Shown here: in pieces, positions 13,000 to 24,980 of the stretch
Position numbering within the stretch: the stretch's first letter is position 1
Layout: every line of letters begins with the position of its first letter
From: Megalobrama amblycephala
Lineage: Eukaryota > Chordata > Actinopteri > Cypriniformes > Xenocyprididae
Length of the DNA stretch: 64,000 nucleotides
Assembly: GCF_018812025.1 (NCBI RefSeq)
Contig: NC_063058.1
Location: 23,095,797-23,159,796, forward strand
Direction: 5' to 3'
Translations under genes and position numbers: made by a program
Notes under the pieces: generated by a model
Databases searched by the model: none
The model's input: only the letters and a program-made list of their open reading frames with translations
What the model was told of the DNA's origin: nothing

Positions 13000-13480
13000 T
13001 TTTAAAACATATATTTATAGGGTTTGATTTTCTTCTGAGACAAATCAAATTTATTTCTGACTGAAACTGCTTTTTTTTCAAGTAATTTACACTGTGAGAA
13101 AGTATATATTTTATTGCATTATTTATTGATTCATATCATTCAAGTATGAAGCAATTGCATTCAGGGCACCTTATTAGTAAAGCCATTATTTCTTGAATTG
13201 AAAAATATATACATTTAAACACATACACATCTGCATTCATGGTTCATTCTACTAACTGATTGCTTTGTTTTTAAAGCAACATGTATTTACAGGTTTTATT
13301 TTTTCTTGAGGCAATTCGTAAATTTATTTCCTGAGTGAAATTGCAATTTTCAGCTAATTTATTCTGTGAGAAATCAGTTATTTTTATTGCATTATTTATT
13401 TATTCAGATCATTCAAGTCTGAAGCAATTGCTTCAAGGCACCTTATTAGTAAAGCCATTACTTCTTGAATAGGAAAAATC
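13000..13480. repeat. diverged tandem duplication, about 272-bp spacing
   Basis: The block ending at about 13205 is repeated at about 13275-13475. Shared landmarks include the CATTCAAGT.TGAAGCAATTG segment (13138 and 13410) and the GGCACCTTATTAGTAAAGCC segment that follows. Copies differ by many substitutions and small indels, so the duplication is old. Confidence 0.75.
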
Positions 13481-14130
13481 TAATAGCCTAAAATGAATCT
13501 ATGCAATTGAAAAAAAAAATGATAAGACACTACAAAGTAGGTAGCTTCTAAATATTTAAATCACAGTGGTAAACAAAGAAAAACAAATAAGTAAATCCAA
13601 ACAGTGTCCCACATTTCCAAACCTTTTTAAAGCATCAAATGTCTTCACTTAAAGCAATTTGTTTCCTTTCTATTGAACGCAAACCTTTCAACGTGACCTC
13701 TGTCTGAACTACTATGATCTCAGGTGCGTAGAGGTCAGAGTGTTTCAAGTCTTATGTCTGCATTACAAGTTAGATGAATGAGGCAGGCATTCCCTCTGCC
13801 CCAACGCAGTCTGCCACAATGGTGACCAATAAAGTCATTATATGAACTGGATTGTGATGTCTCCTTTATTCTTACCCTTCATGTAATATGCATGAATATA
13901 TTTCACACTTCTGAGTGGATGAGATACTAAAATATACATGTAGACCGTGTGACTGTCTGAATTATTCTTAACTTCCCATTTACCTGACTGTGATAAATTG
14001 CTCCATGGCTGAGCTCAATTGCTGTTTGGACAACTGTTTAAGTGATACGGAATCCATCTTAACTTCAGCTATTTTTTTTATTTGTGAAGACTAATTTTAG
14101 ACTTCATGTTATATGAAACACTGCAGAATC

Positions 14131-14845
14131 TTAAAGGGTTAGTTCACCCAAAAATGAAAATTCTGTCATTAATTGCTCACCCTCATGTTGTTCAACACCC
14201 ATAAGACTTCTGTTCATTTTCAGAAAAAATCTTTTTGATGAAATCTGAGAGATGTCTGTACCTCTATTGACACGCAACTGGCACTTTGATGCTTCAAAAA
14301 GTTAATTAAGAGATTGTAAAATTGAATGGTTTAGTCCAGATATTCTAAAGAGACACAATCCCTTTTATTTAATTTAGGTTTTTATTCACATATAAACATT
14401 CATCACACATCAGTTGTTGTAAATGGAAGCTCAAGCATGTTTGTTTGATGAGGTTCATTCACGTGTGTTACGCAGCACGTTTGAGCTTCTGCGAGAGGTT
14501 TGTTCTCACGCATCAAGCAGGTTCAGTTGAGCTTCTGTTTATGTTCAATGTTTATATGTTAATAAAAGACTAAATTAAATCTGTTCATCATATAAAGCGA
14601 TTGTGTCTCTTCAAAAGATTTGGACTAAACCACTCAATTCATATGGATTAGTTTTACGATCTCTTTATGAACTTTTTGAAGTGTCAAAGTGGTAGTGGCT
14701 TGGCTGTCAGAAAACTCTTAGATTTAATCATAAAGATCTTAATTTGCGTTCCGAAAATGAACTAAAGTCTTACGGTCGTTTAAAACGACGCGAGGGTGAG
14801 TAATTAATGACAGAATATTAATTTTTGGGTGAACTAACCCTTTAT
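14131..14845. mobile_element. TTAA-flanked long-inverted-repeat MITE (copy 1)
   Basis: Begins TTAAAGGGTTAGTTCACCC and ends with the inverted copy followed by TTAT, a mutated TTAA. The arms are inverted over much of their length (for example the AAGAGACACAATC segment is inverted at 14600-14615). The same family recurs at 20057, 42536, 49659, 50776, 52576, 53313 and 61142. Superfamily is uncertain; TTAA points to the piggyBac/Kolobok/ISL2EU range. Confidence 0.8.
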
Positions 14846-14980
14846 AGAGGCCATATTCTATACTTTTGTAGCAGTTTAAGTCCATTTAAAATATTAGTCA
14901 GAATTTCTTTGACCAAAAACAGTCACAATTTAGAGTTATTTGACAATTTTCCACTCTCCCTCTTAGATATTAGCAAAATT

Positions 14981-15351
14981 GGTCCCACTTTATATTAGGT
15001 GGCCTTAACTACCATGTACTTACATAAAAAAATAAGTACGATGTACTTATTGGGTTCATATTGAATTGCAAAACACTTTTGCTGCTATTGAGGAGGGATA
15101 TGGGTAAGGTTAGGGAAAGCTTTGGTGGTATGGGTAGGTTTAAGGGTAGGGGTAAGGTGTAAGGGATGGGTCAACAGTGTAATTATAAATGTAATTACAG
15201 AAATTAATTACAGATGTAATTACATGCAGGTGTTTTTTAAAATATAAGTACAATGTAAAAACATGTATGTACACAATAAGTGCATTGTATCAAATGATTA
15301 ATTTAAATGTAAGTACATAGTAGTTAAGGCCACTTAATATAAAGTGGGGCC
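14981..15351. mobile_element. MITE with 32-bp inverted ends
   Basis: The left end GGTCCCACTTTATATTAGGT is answered by the right-end inverted copy finishing AAAGTGGGGCC. There is no coding capacity. A target duplication is not obvious. Confidence 0.75.
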
Positions 15352-17788
15352 GCAAAAATTTGGTGAAATTTCATGAGTATGCAATGTATAAAGCACAGTT
15401 CACACAAAAGTCACTTTCAAACTAAGCAGCTTTCTGTTTGTGTGACAAATGTGTGACCAATGCTAAACTGATGCAAAATCTGTTTGGGTAAATCTTTCGC
15501 CCTCACACGAAAATCCTGATCACATCGATTCCTATTGAAATTACAAACAACATTATTGTAAGTTGTTTGTGCTACTGTACCTTTAAGACTATGCAAAATA
15601 ACTTTATTATGTTTGGATAAAATTTTCACTTTTGAAAGCAATAATAAATTATTCTAATGTATAAACAGTGGTTTCAAACTTTAAGTTACCAAAAAGTTAG
15701 CTAGAATGCGCTAAATAGATGCAAAAAGAAGTCACTCTCACCAGAGGAGGTTAGCATAAGGCTACATCGGAAAAACATTAGCAATAGCATTATCAGTTCA
15801 TCATAAACATTTAGCTACACTTCACAAATATACCTAAAAAATGTTTATCATTTTATTTAAATGTCTTTAAGACATTTAATACATTATCTAACTATTAGCT
15901 TAGCTAACCAGGCGTTAGCTAATAGTGCTGGCTGCGTAAAGATGATTGGGTTGTGCAAAACAAACCGCATCCTGACAGAAATTTCTTTAAAAAGTCAATG
16001 CGTAATCTACATGATACATCTACTTAACTTTCTCTTACTAAGCTAATTTTTAGCCTTGAGCTACAGTAAATCCAAGGCAGAAGCAAACACAATGACTTCC
16101 CCAATTACATCCTGTTTTGAGATCAGACACATATCGCTTTCAAATGTCCAGTCTCTGCAGATCAATGAGAGGAAGGAGCAGAGGAAAGAGAAAAGACTCT
16201 ACGACGGAATTTCAGGGTAGGTAATCCAATAACATATTTTCTACGTTGTTGGGGACACTCTAAAATTTCAAAAACAGCAAAAAGAAAAACAAGCATGTAC
16301 TGCCTCAGCTTAAATTGATCCATGAATGCTTGTGACTGTACAAAGAAACAAATGAAAGAAAAATCCACAATCAATATCTGACTTAAATGATTGATGCACA
16401 AGGTGAAGAACAATGCAGTAGCCAATCAACAAGATCAATACAGATAAAGCCAGACATCTCACTTCTTCTGAAGTCCATGCCGAGCTTCAACTCTGATGAT
16501 TACACTGATGCATCTGATAGACACAAACTACCAATCAGATTAACAATAAACTCCATAAATAGTGAAAACAAGGTTTTCAATCGCATCCCAAATCACATCT
16601 TCCCTCTCCAACCATTTCTGTGGTTCTGTTTTCATAATCTCTACTGCAGATGAATTCATGGTGTGTCTAATCTTTTCTGCAGTTGAAAAGGTGAATGCTT
16701 TCTTCAGATAAACATGACACCCATTATTTGATCCAATTACAAGCCAGCTATATTTAGTATCTGTAACAGACACTCAATTATTAATGAGACATGAAACATA
16801 AGATAACCCAGTGGCAGTATTTTTGAGACTCAAAGGGAGAGAATTTTTGCACAGAATAAACACCAGATAGCAGCAAATTAATCTGTTTAGGACAATCCGG
16901 AAAAATATATAATCTACAGATCCAGTGATTCAATGCTATTGGAGATGCTTCTGAAAAGTCTGACAAATTTCTGTTTATTCATAATCATTAGTGGTCCCTC
17001 TTTACTGCTCAAGAGACTCAAGTGATTATTGATTAGCCCTCAAAACAGATTCTATTACAGGCTACTACATCCACTAAAATTCAGGACAGTGCTGACAAAA
17101 AGTCTGTGCAATGAATCCCTCTGAGCACGCATTTGAATCACTCTATGAGATTGAAAAAATTAATATTTCCTTATTTCATGTTTATAGCAGTGGCTCGTGA
17201 ACAGCAGGGCAAAAACAATGCTGAATGCAACTAGCCATATAGTGGGAAATGTAAATACACTTATGATCTTTTATAAAAGGATGTGAAAAAGCTTGGATAC
17301 ACTGATTTTAAAAATTCTGGACAATACAGATGAGCTTCTAATTATTTTCGATAACCAATAAAAGGCTGATATTAAAATTCTATGCTTTTTTGTCTAAATT
17401 AATTCAAAATAAAAAACACTAAAAAAGTTTTTAGATTTGCTAAAGATTAGATTCGACAGTATTACTTAATTATTAAAGATTAACTTTAAAGGAGTGTTAG
17501 GAGTATTAATATCAATTAAATATGCAATATCAGCTGATACTGATCATTTAAAAATAAAATTTGTAATATCGTCCAATTACCGATTGACAGGTTGACTGAT
17601 AGTGTATTTGGCCGATATTAATAACTACTGAAGTGGGAAAATCCAAAAAAATGATCAATCGGCCAATGATATGAAGGAAAAAGTTGTTGCCAGCTGATTT
17701 TTCCCAAAAGAAACTCTATAGTAGCAAAGCTGTATAGTTCTTTTTTTGGGAATTATTTGGGGATTATTCAGTAAAACCGATATATCGC
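15352..17788. other. grm8 intron, no gene recognised
   Basis: Chance frames only. Around 17520-17780 there are phrases such as GGCCGATATTAA and ATCGGCCAATGAT that resemble a degraded dispersed repeat. Confidence 0.4.
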
Positions 17789-18500
17789 ACTGTAAACCCT
17801 AACACTCATAATAATTAATTGGTTTAAGTAGGACAAACTTAAATTAAACAAATTAGTTTAGTCAAAGTAACTTTTATGAGTATTTAGCACTTTCTTTTTC
17901 TTTTAAGTTCACAGAACTGATATATTTTATGTTTCAGTCAAGTTTTATGAACTTATTTCTTTTAATGTAGATTAACTTAAGTTTACCTGAAACTGGGCTG
18001 GCATTTCTATTTCCCAGCATGCTTTGTCCAAGGCACTCAAAAGGGAGAGTAAATGCTAAAATTAAGCCCTATTTTTGTTTTTGTGCAAGATTAATGTTAA
18101 GTGGGGGGTTTAGTAGTGATTAATGTTTTGTTATGCTAATTTAGAAGAGTTTCTGTTAATATGGGTATTTGGAAAGTTACCATCGGTGACAAGTGGGGCA
18201 TGCGGCTTGGTTTGAGAGCAAGAATGTTAAATGCTTTATATATCTGTATTTAATTTAGCAAATTAGCAAGTTAGCATTTTCAGAATTAGCTTGTTATAGC
18301 TAACTAAGTTTACACTAATAAAAATGTTCATATTGAGGTTACTTGAAAATTTTAAGTTAAATGTATGAATTAGTGTACTCATACATTTCAAGTTTTATGA
18401 GTACAAAATAAAAATCTGTCAGTTCTGCTAACTTAAACTTTGAATTTCTGACTGATTGCCTCATATTTTTGAGTTTTGCCAACTTATTCAGGCTTACAGT
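17789..18500. mobile_element. probable MITE with short inverted ends
   Basis: Ends ACTGTAAACC at 17789 and GGCTTACAGT at 18500 are imperfect inverted copies. The interior holds a TTTCCCAGCATGC phrase I associate with a dispersed fish repeat. Limits are approximate. Confidence 0.45.
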
Positions 18501-18904
18501 ATAGTAAACTGAAAAAAATGGTGCAGGTTTTATATTTTGAAACAATTTTCCCTCAGAACTTGCTAGTAAATTTCACAATTAATTATGAAGAAATTACATT
18601 TCTTGTCAAATGTATTGGTGTATCCCTAAACACTTCCTATGTCTTTTGTTGTTGATGTCAAAAGTTGTGCATCCAATCCAACTTTGGCGCAAATTCTTCC
18701 CTCAAATCTTTGAAACTATACCGTATTACGCAAAAACTAACATGGACAGGTTGCATGAGATGTCCTCATCCTTGAAAACCATGACCAAAGCTTTGCAAAG
18801 TTCAAGAAAATACACCCTAAACTACATTAAACACAGTTTGCGTCTGGTTCTGTGGGTCCAGAAGCAAAGCCACCAACCAATAGTGTAGCAACAACAGAAA
18901 TTAC

Positions 18905-19411
18905 CTTAAACAGGCGTAGGATGTTGGCCACCATGATGGAGACAGAACTAGCTGCGGCGCCTATCACGCCAATGATCTTGTCCGGCTTGGCAAAGATTGG
19001 CTGCTCGCCACTAGCGCATCTCACATCGGTAGAATCTCGCTCGATGAGCGCCTGCACAAAGGTAAGCGACTGTTCCAGGGCGTAGGTGTCACGCGAACAG
19101 GTGTCCAATATGCGCGCCCCCAGGGTCACGTTGGGCAGCAGGTCAGGGTCTTTGTTGATGAGGTCGATAGCGAAGAGCATGGCCTCTAACCGATGAATAC
19201 CCTTCTCTTTCTTCAGTTCCCCGCAAGGGGCGCCACGTTCGCCCCTGGCGTGCACCGGGAAGAGACCCCCCAAGATGATGTCACCATCCAGTCGTATAGA
19301 GTGGGCATATTCGGGTGCAGGGGGCGTTAGTGAATCCATACGCTGGCTGACGGATCTTGTCATCCCCGTCAGAAGAAGAAGACAGCCATACCATTCAAAG
19401 GCACTCAACAT
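18905..19411 (-). CDS. grm8: Group III metabotropic glutamate receptor, first coding exon (partial)
   Basis: This exon encodes the first 169 residues of a class C G-protein-coupled receptor: an N-terminal hydrophobic signal segment (residues 2-17) and the start of the extracellular glutamate-binding Venus-flytrap lobe. Key stretches are [35 protein letters not shown], an N-glycosylation site (NVT), [20 protein letters not shown] and [14 protein letters not shown]. The [20 protein letters not shown] wording favours mGluR8 over mGluR4 and mGluR7 as I remember them. The exon ends at 18905 with a good donor (AAG, then GTAATT). An open frame extends upstream to a GTG, but the first ATG is at 19411 in good context (GCC before ATG). 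The remaining exons must lie beyond position 1 on the minus-strand path. In other vertebrates group III receptors are presynaptic, Gi/o-coupled glutamate autoreceptors. Confidence 0.9.
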
Positions 19412-19696
19412 GGCGACATAAAGTGGATCCAGATGCACAAGCAGCAGTGGGGATGCAGTTACAAAGGTGGGAAGCCAGCAGGGACGGAGCGCAATAACCG
19501 ATGGGGGTCATCAGTGCCCCTCACCGGAGCAACTGCGTACCAGATAATGGAATCCGACGACAAGTAGACCATTGGATTCGCCTGCAAGTTTTGAGGGGCA
19601 AACGAAGAAGGGTGCCTCACGAATTAGATGATGGAATATGAGGCAATCACATAGTTGCTAGCTCCTCAATTACAGAGGTCACAGACCATTAGAAGC
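19412..19696 (-). other. grm8: grm8 5' untranslated part of the first coding exon
   Basis: On the minus strand a pyrimidine-rich tract followed by CTCACACAG ends at 19697, giving a strong acceptor. The exon would run from 19696 through the ATG at 19411. This is an inference from splice signals; transcript data would be needed to fix it. Confidence 0.5.
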
Positions 19697-20056
19697 CTGT
19701 GTGAGAGGGAACAGCAGAGGAATATGCCTTCATCAGCAAAGATTGGGCACATTATTTATCAGAACACACATATGCACTGCACAGCAAGGAGGCTCTAAGT
19801 GTGAAAAATGGAGACCGATCAGTGCATTTGTGTATTTGCTAAACACATCTGATCTGACAGTCGACTTTTAAAATATGGATATGTTTATGCATAAATATGC
19901 AGACATAATTAGCCTGTCTTACACTTTAGTTTTTAATATCTTTATACAACAAGTGAGCCAGTGTGCTTTACTAATGCTGGCTGGAATCGATCCCAATAGA
20001 GCAGTAGAAGACGCAATAAGGCATAAGTTTATGATTCCTTCAGTCAAATAAAACTC

Positions 20057-20315
20057 TTAAAAGGACAGTTCACCAACAAAACATTATTTACTGACCCTCA
20101 TGTCATTACAAACCCATTTATTTCTTTTATAGACCACAAATGGAGATGGCTAGAGACTGACAGTCTTAGTCAGCTGTTATTTTCAATGCATATTTTATTC
20201 CATATCATGAATGTGATTCTTTTTGTGCTCCATAGGGAAAAAAGTCATACAGGTTTGAGGTAAATGAGGAGAATTTCTCTTTTCTCTCTCTTTTTTTTGT
20301 GAACTGTCCCTTTAA
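20057..20315. mobile_element. TTAA-flanked MITE, short copy
   Basis: TTAA, then AAGGACAGTTCACC at the left, and GTGAACTGTCCC then TTAA at the right: inverted ends with intact TTAA duplications. The internal arms are also partly inverted. It is a 5' intron passenger of grm8. Confidence 0.75.
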
Positions 20316-20752
20316 GTAGCCTACATCTACTGTATAATGTATGGATAAAACATTCAACCCTATCAAGTATAATTTTAATTCGTATTAATAGTTAATAGAT
20401 GTGAACGAATACGGTCAACACTGTTGCATTAGAACTCATTAAAAAGGCATTATGGTAGATATGACGGTCAGTGTCCCTCTTTAGGAATGAAGAAAGCTTT
20501 GCACATACTGTTGGTATTGTATGAAACTTTAAAACTGGCAGAAAAACAGTCTGTTTTTCTCATTTCTAATAACTGCTATAGAATAAATATAATCAGCATC
20601 AGCGTCACCACGAAACATTTCATCACATTATAGTTGCACCAAAATAGCACCGCAACAATTAAACACATTGAAAATAGCATATTACAGAACAGCACAACTC
20701 ACTCTGTTGCTTTCGTAGATATAAAGAAATAACATTTTGAATACATTCATAC

Positions 20753-20880
20753 CTGCAGGTGCCTGAGCTGTGGTCGCGCGCTGATTGCTGCTGCTTTGAT
20801 GCTGCTGGGAGGGACAGCGCGCGAGAGGCACGAGCGCATCATTTCTCGCGCAAATACTCCCACTCCGTTATGATTGGTCT
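20753..20880 (-). promoter_or_regulatory. grm8: probable grm8 promoter and non-coding first exon
   Basis: A local GC- and CpG-rich patch (20757-20850, several GCGCGC/GCGCG runs) contrasts with A+T-rich flanks. On the minus strand it ends in CCTGCAG followed by GTATGA, a usable splice donor at 20753/20752. It lies 1.1 kb upstream of the acceptor at 19697. The transcription start is not determined. Confidence 0.5.
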
Positions 20881-21394
20881 GACAATTTGGACGCTATCTT
20901 TGCCCCAAGCCACATCAAGGCAAACTGGAGTCAATCAATTGCGAATGAAGCATTAGAAGTTTAAAATATAAAGAAAGTAAGAAAAAGATGGGAAAGATTT
21001 AGAAACGCCTTAAACACTGTGATATTTAAGTAACGCGCATCGAGAAGGTGCGCGCAATGTTAACCTATATGAAAGTGGTAGTCAGTGGTAAATTTTTTTT
21101 TTTTTTGCTGTTTAAGACTGATCAATGCAAAACTGTAGAAATAGCAGGTCAGTGTGGCTTGACAGCTGGTTTGAAGATATCAAGCTGTTCGATAGTCAAT
21201 GCTGTGAATTATGTTATTGCTCCATCTAGTGTGAACACTGTGGACTTACACGGAGAATTCCTGTTATGCAGTACCTCTACAGTGTTGGTATTGTTAAAAC
21301 TGAAAGTATTACAAATTGTTTTGAAATAAAATTAAAAACTTACACTTTTAGAGATGTTACCTGACAACTAACTGAAATAAAAAAATAATTAAGC
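20881..21394. other. intergenic, nothing recognised
   Basis: Sequence between the predicted grm8 start and an L1 fragment. Only chance frames are present. Confidence 0.4.
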
Positions 21395-21730
21395 TTTAGA
21401 AATAGGATATTAACAGTTGGGAAGAAGGCTTTGAGAATATACACACTTGTTCAATTAATGTAAGGCATAATTGAATTCAGTTTAAAACCTTGTATAGAAT
21501 ATGTTTATCTAAGGTAAAACTACACAGCAGCATTTTTCCGGTTTCTCCACTCTGCAATCGATGTAAAGTAACAAAGGGATCTTTGACTCATACACTATGG
21601 TTGTGCCCTAAATTACAGGAATATTGGGGAAGCATGTTTGATTGTTTTTCTAAAGCATTTAAAAAGAATCTCAAACCATGTCCACTTTTAGCTATTCTTG
21701 GGATATCTACTAATCTAGAGATGTCTGATA

Positions 21731-24164
21731 TACAGTTTCAAGAAAAAGTTTGTGAACCACTTGCAGAATCTGTGAAAATGTTAATAATTTTAACAAAATA
21801 AGGGAGATAATACAAAATGCATGTTATTTTTTATTTAGCACTTTCCTGAGTGAGATGTTTTCCATAAAAGATGTTTACATATAATCCATAAGACAAAAAA
21901 AAAAAGCTGAATTTATTAAAATGACCCAGTTCAAAAGTTTGTGAACCATTGATTCTCAATACTGTGTGTGGTTACCCTAAAAACATCTACGACTGTTTTT
22001 TTTGTTTTGTGATGGTTGTTCATGAGTCTCTTGTTTGTTTTGAGCAGTTAAACTGAGCTCTGTTCTTCAGAAAAATCCTCCAGGTCCCAAAACTTCTTCA
22101 GTTTTCAAGCATCTTTTGCATATTTGAATCCTTTCCAGCAGTGACTGAATGATTTTGAGATCCGTCTTTTCACACTGAGGACAATTGAGGGACTCAAACT
22201 CAACTATTAAAAAAGGTTCAAACATTCACTGATGCTCCAGAAGGAAACACAAAGCATTAATAGTCGGGGGTGAAAACTTTTGGAATTTGAAGATCAAGGT
22301 AAATTGTATTTAATTTGTTTTCCGGGAAACATGCAAGTATCTTCTGTTGCTTCTGAAGGGCAGTACTAAATGAAAAAAAAAAATTATATTCAAGCAAAAT
22401 AAGAAAAATTTGGACCTCTTCATCCTGTGCAAAAGTTTTCATCCCCCGATTCTTAATGCAGCATGTTTCCTTCTGGAGCATCAGTGAATGTTTGAACCTT
22501 TTTTAATAGTTGTGTTTGAGTTAGAGGTCTTCACGGGTCCAAAAATTCATACCCGAACCCGAAGAGACCCGTAAATGTGCTACACGGAACCGACCCGGCC
22601 CGACTATTATTTTGAAAGTTGGACCCGAACCCGTGCAGAACCGAGAAATGCCATAAATGTACTACCCGGACCCGTCTAAGATGGACCCGAACCCGACCGG
22701 ACCCGTCTGGACCCGATCGGCACATCTATTCCACAGCAAATTGCTATTAATAAGTCAATAAACAAGTTGCGAAAATAAAACGTGTTGTCTTACCTAATAT
22801 TAGTAGGCTATAGCTTTCTCCTTTGTACCTGACTGTGATGCACTTGCCAAGAAAGTTCATCCGTTATTCCTCTCTTGCCGATTGAAATGCTTAATCCACT
22901 CATTATTCCAGCTTTAAAAGTTCACTTGCTGTCACGATGACAAATGCGACTTTGCAGTTTTGCATTATTTCGTTGTATCTCGAGACTCGAGTCAACGCAC
23001 ATAATAAAATAACTTTGACTGTTTGCCCTTTTGAACTATAATAACGATTGCTTGTTCAGTGACATGGCCGCTGACGTTAGCATTACTTATTTGCGGTCAT
23101 TTCTGTGCTTTCTGAACCGAGTCTGACCAAAACTTTAGATATAACAAGACGGCATAATGTTATTATAAAAACAGGAGAAAGAAAGTGCGCTCGCATGAGA
23201 CATGCGCGTTAGCTGGAGCAACCTGAAACAAGCTTTAAGCGTCACAGAAAACATTCGTGTGATAGTTCATGTTTTGTTAATGATTTGAAATAGGCTATGT
23301 TATTTAAATGCGAATGTGCAAGACTACAAGCAGTTCTTGAGATTTGAAGTTTGTTTGCATTACTGTTGCACACGATAGGAATAATAAAACTCGATGATCG
23401 CCGTTCGCTTGCATTAACTCCGCCCGCTCTGCTTCTGATGGCTGGGGTCACTCGTGTTTTTTCACCTTATTTCCCGGCTCATACTTTTCAAGTTACAAAA
23501 CACGCACAGCGCTGACTGACTCCCAACACGGCCGGGTGATCTCCGAATCAAATCGGCTCGGGTATACACACAATGTTAATCAGACCCGGGAACCGAAGTA
23601 ATAGATTAGGACCCGACCCGGACCCGGCTGACCATTTAAAATATAGTCCCGAACCCGTACAGGTCCCGGGTCGGGTCCCGGGTCCTCGGGTCTCGGGTCT
23701 TCTTTGTAGACCTCTAGTTTGAGTCCCTTAGTTGTCCTCAGTGTGATAAAATGGATCTCAAAATCATTCAGTCACTGCTGTAAAGGGTTCAAATATGCAA
23801 AAGATGCTGGAAAACTGAAGAAGTTTTGGGACCTTTTCTGAAGAACAGAGCTCAGTTTAACTGCTCAGAATAAACAAGGGACTCATGAAGAATCACCACA
23901 AAACAAAAAAATCATCAGGTAACCACACACAGTATTGAGAATCAATGGTTCACATACTTATGAATGGGGTTATTTTAGTAAATTCAGCTATTGTTTTGTT
24001 TTATGGATTAGATGTAAACATCTTTTATGTAAAATATCTTACTCAGGACAGTACTAAATAAAAAATAACATGCATTTTGTATGATGATCTCTCTTATTTA
24101 GTTAAAATTTTGCACATTTTCATAGATTGTGCAAGTGGTTCACACACTTATTCTTGCAACTGTA
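21731..24164. mobile_element. Long palindromic TA-flanked (Tc1-like) MITE
   Basis: TA borders and ends CAGTTTCAAGAAAAAGT..GTG and CACACACTTATTCTTGCAACTG are inverted copies. The two arms pair over hundreds of bases; for example GAGCTCTGTTCTTCAGAAAA at 22055 is inverted near 23845, and CTTCTGGAGCATCAGTGAAT near 22471 is inverted near 22230. A hAT-type element sits in the middle. No transposase was found. Confidence 0.75.
22514..23724. mobile_element. hAT-type non-autonomous element with 8-bp target duplication
   Basis: GTTTGAGT at 22514-22521 and 23717-23724 is a perfect 8-bp target duplication. The 1195-bp element begins TAGAGGTCT and ends AGACCTCTA, fitting hAT termini. Both subterminal regions are dense in GACCCG/CGGGTC repeats, oriented as opposing arms. 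The interior (22740-23540) has no recognisable transposase. Confidence 0.85.
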
Positions 24165-24855
24165 CGTGAAAGACAAGCTCTTTTATTTGTATGATAATTG
24201 CTGAGAGGCTGATTTTACGAATGTGGAAAACTGATTCTGTGCCTAAGTTTGATATGTGGGGTAGAGATCTTGCAAACATGCTTGCATTGGAGAGATTGAG
24301 ACATTAACAATGATAAATCTGAGGTATTTAATAAAATTTGGGGACAAATTTTAGAACATCTTAAGGTAAATGATGTAGTGCATTCATAGCCGACCCGTTA
24401 ATGCTAAAGTTATTCGTAATGGAGTGTAATCTCTTTGCATTTATTAATAATGTGTTTAATGTAGTGCCTAAATTTTTATTAGACAGTTGACAATAGTCAG
24501 GATAATGCACTTTATCTCTCTTTTTGTATTGTACACATTGTTACCATTGTCATCCTTATGAGTAATAAGGGTAGTATATTTTATTTAAATATATATTAAT
24601 AGGACTAAGTGATTCTACAACATTTACAAATTTGTATCCATATATATTATATTACCTGTCTTTGTATAAAAGCGTCCCTCAAATGATAGACGATACTGAA
24701 CACTGCATCTTCAACTTAAATTTCTAAAATTATTTCTAATATATCATTTTAAAAATAGTATACTAGTGTCACAATCCAAAATACCCGTTAGGCCTTTTGT
24801 GCCAGTTATAGTGCGACATTATAAAGTGACAGTGGCGTTCTTTAAAATATAGGCT

Positions 24856-24980
24856 AGTAGTCAACGTTTGAAGTGGATCAAAAAAGTTCATCAAAGTTGT
24901 CTTAAGAACTAAGTTTTCCTAAGAAGGTTTTAGGACAACTTTGAGGAAAGGTTTTGATCCACTTCAAATGACTACTGTAT
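24856..24980. mobile_element. MITE, near-intact copy of the 2013-2984 family
   Basis: A 125-bp element with inverted ends TAGTAGTCAAC..AAGTGGATCAAAA and TTTTGATCCACTTCAAATGA. Read on the minus strand it matches the element at 2013 but lacks the TTAA insertion there: it has GATGAACTTTT where the other has GATTAA and the insert. Confidence 0.8.

Larger units (their letters stand above)
21395..24560 (+). mobile_element. L1-type LINE 3' fragment, split by a later insertion
   Basis: Positions 21410-21730 encode the C-terminal part of a fish L1-type ORF2 protein, including IQFKTLYR (after an in-frame TGA), PLCNRCK and GSLTHTLWLCPKL, a cysteine-containing C-terminal segment. The reading resumes at about 24170-24305 with AERLILRMWKTD..FDMWG and ends at a TAA; about 250 bp of probable 3' UTR follow. 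The TA element at 21731-24164 separates the halves. Reverse transcriptase and endonuclease parts are missing, so it is a 5'-truncated dead copy. Confidence 0.75.

Noticed and set aside
15861..16773. Frames of 61-88 codons on both strands
   Set aside because: Overlapping, intronic, no domain and no splice-consistent partners.
18827..19438. Extended grm8 frame starting at 19438 and running to 18827
   Set aside because: The first codon is GTG and the 3' part runs through the splice donor into the intron; the ATG at 19411 and donor at 18905 fit the family.
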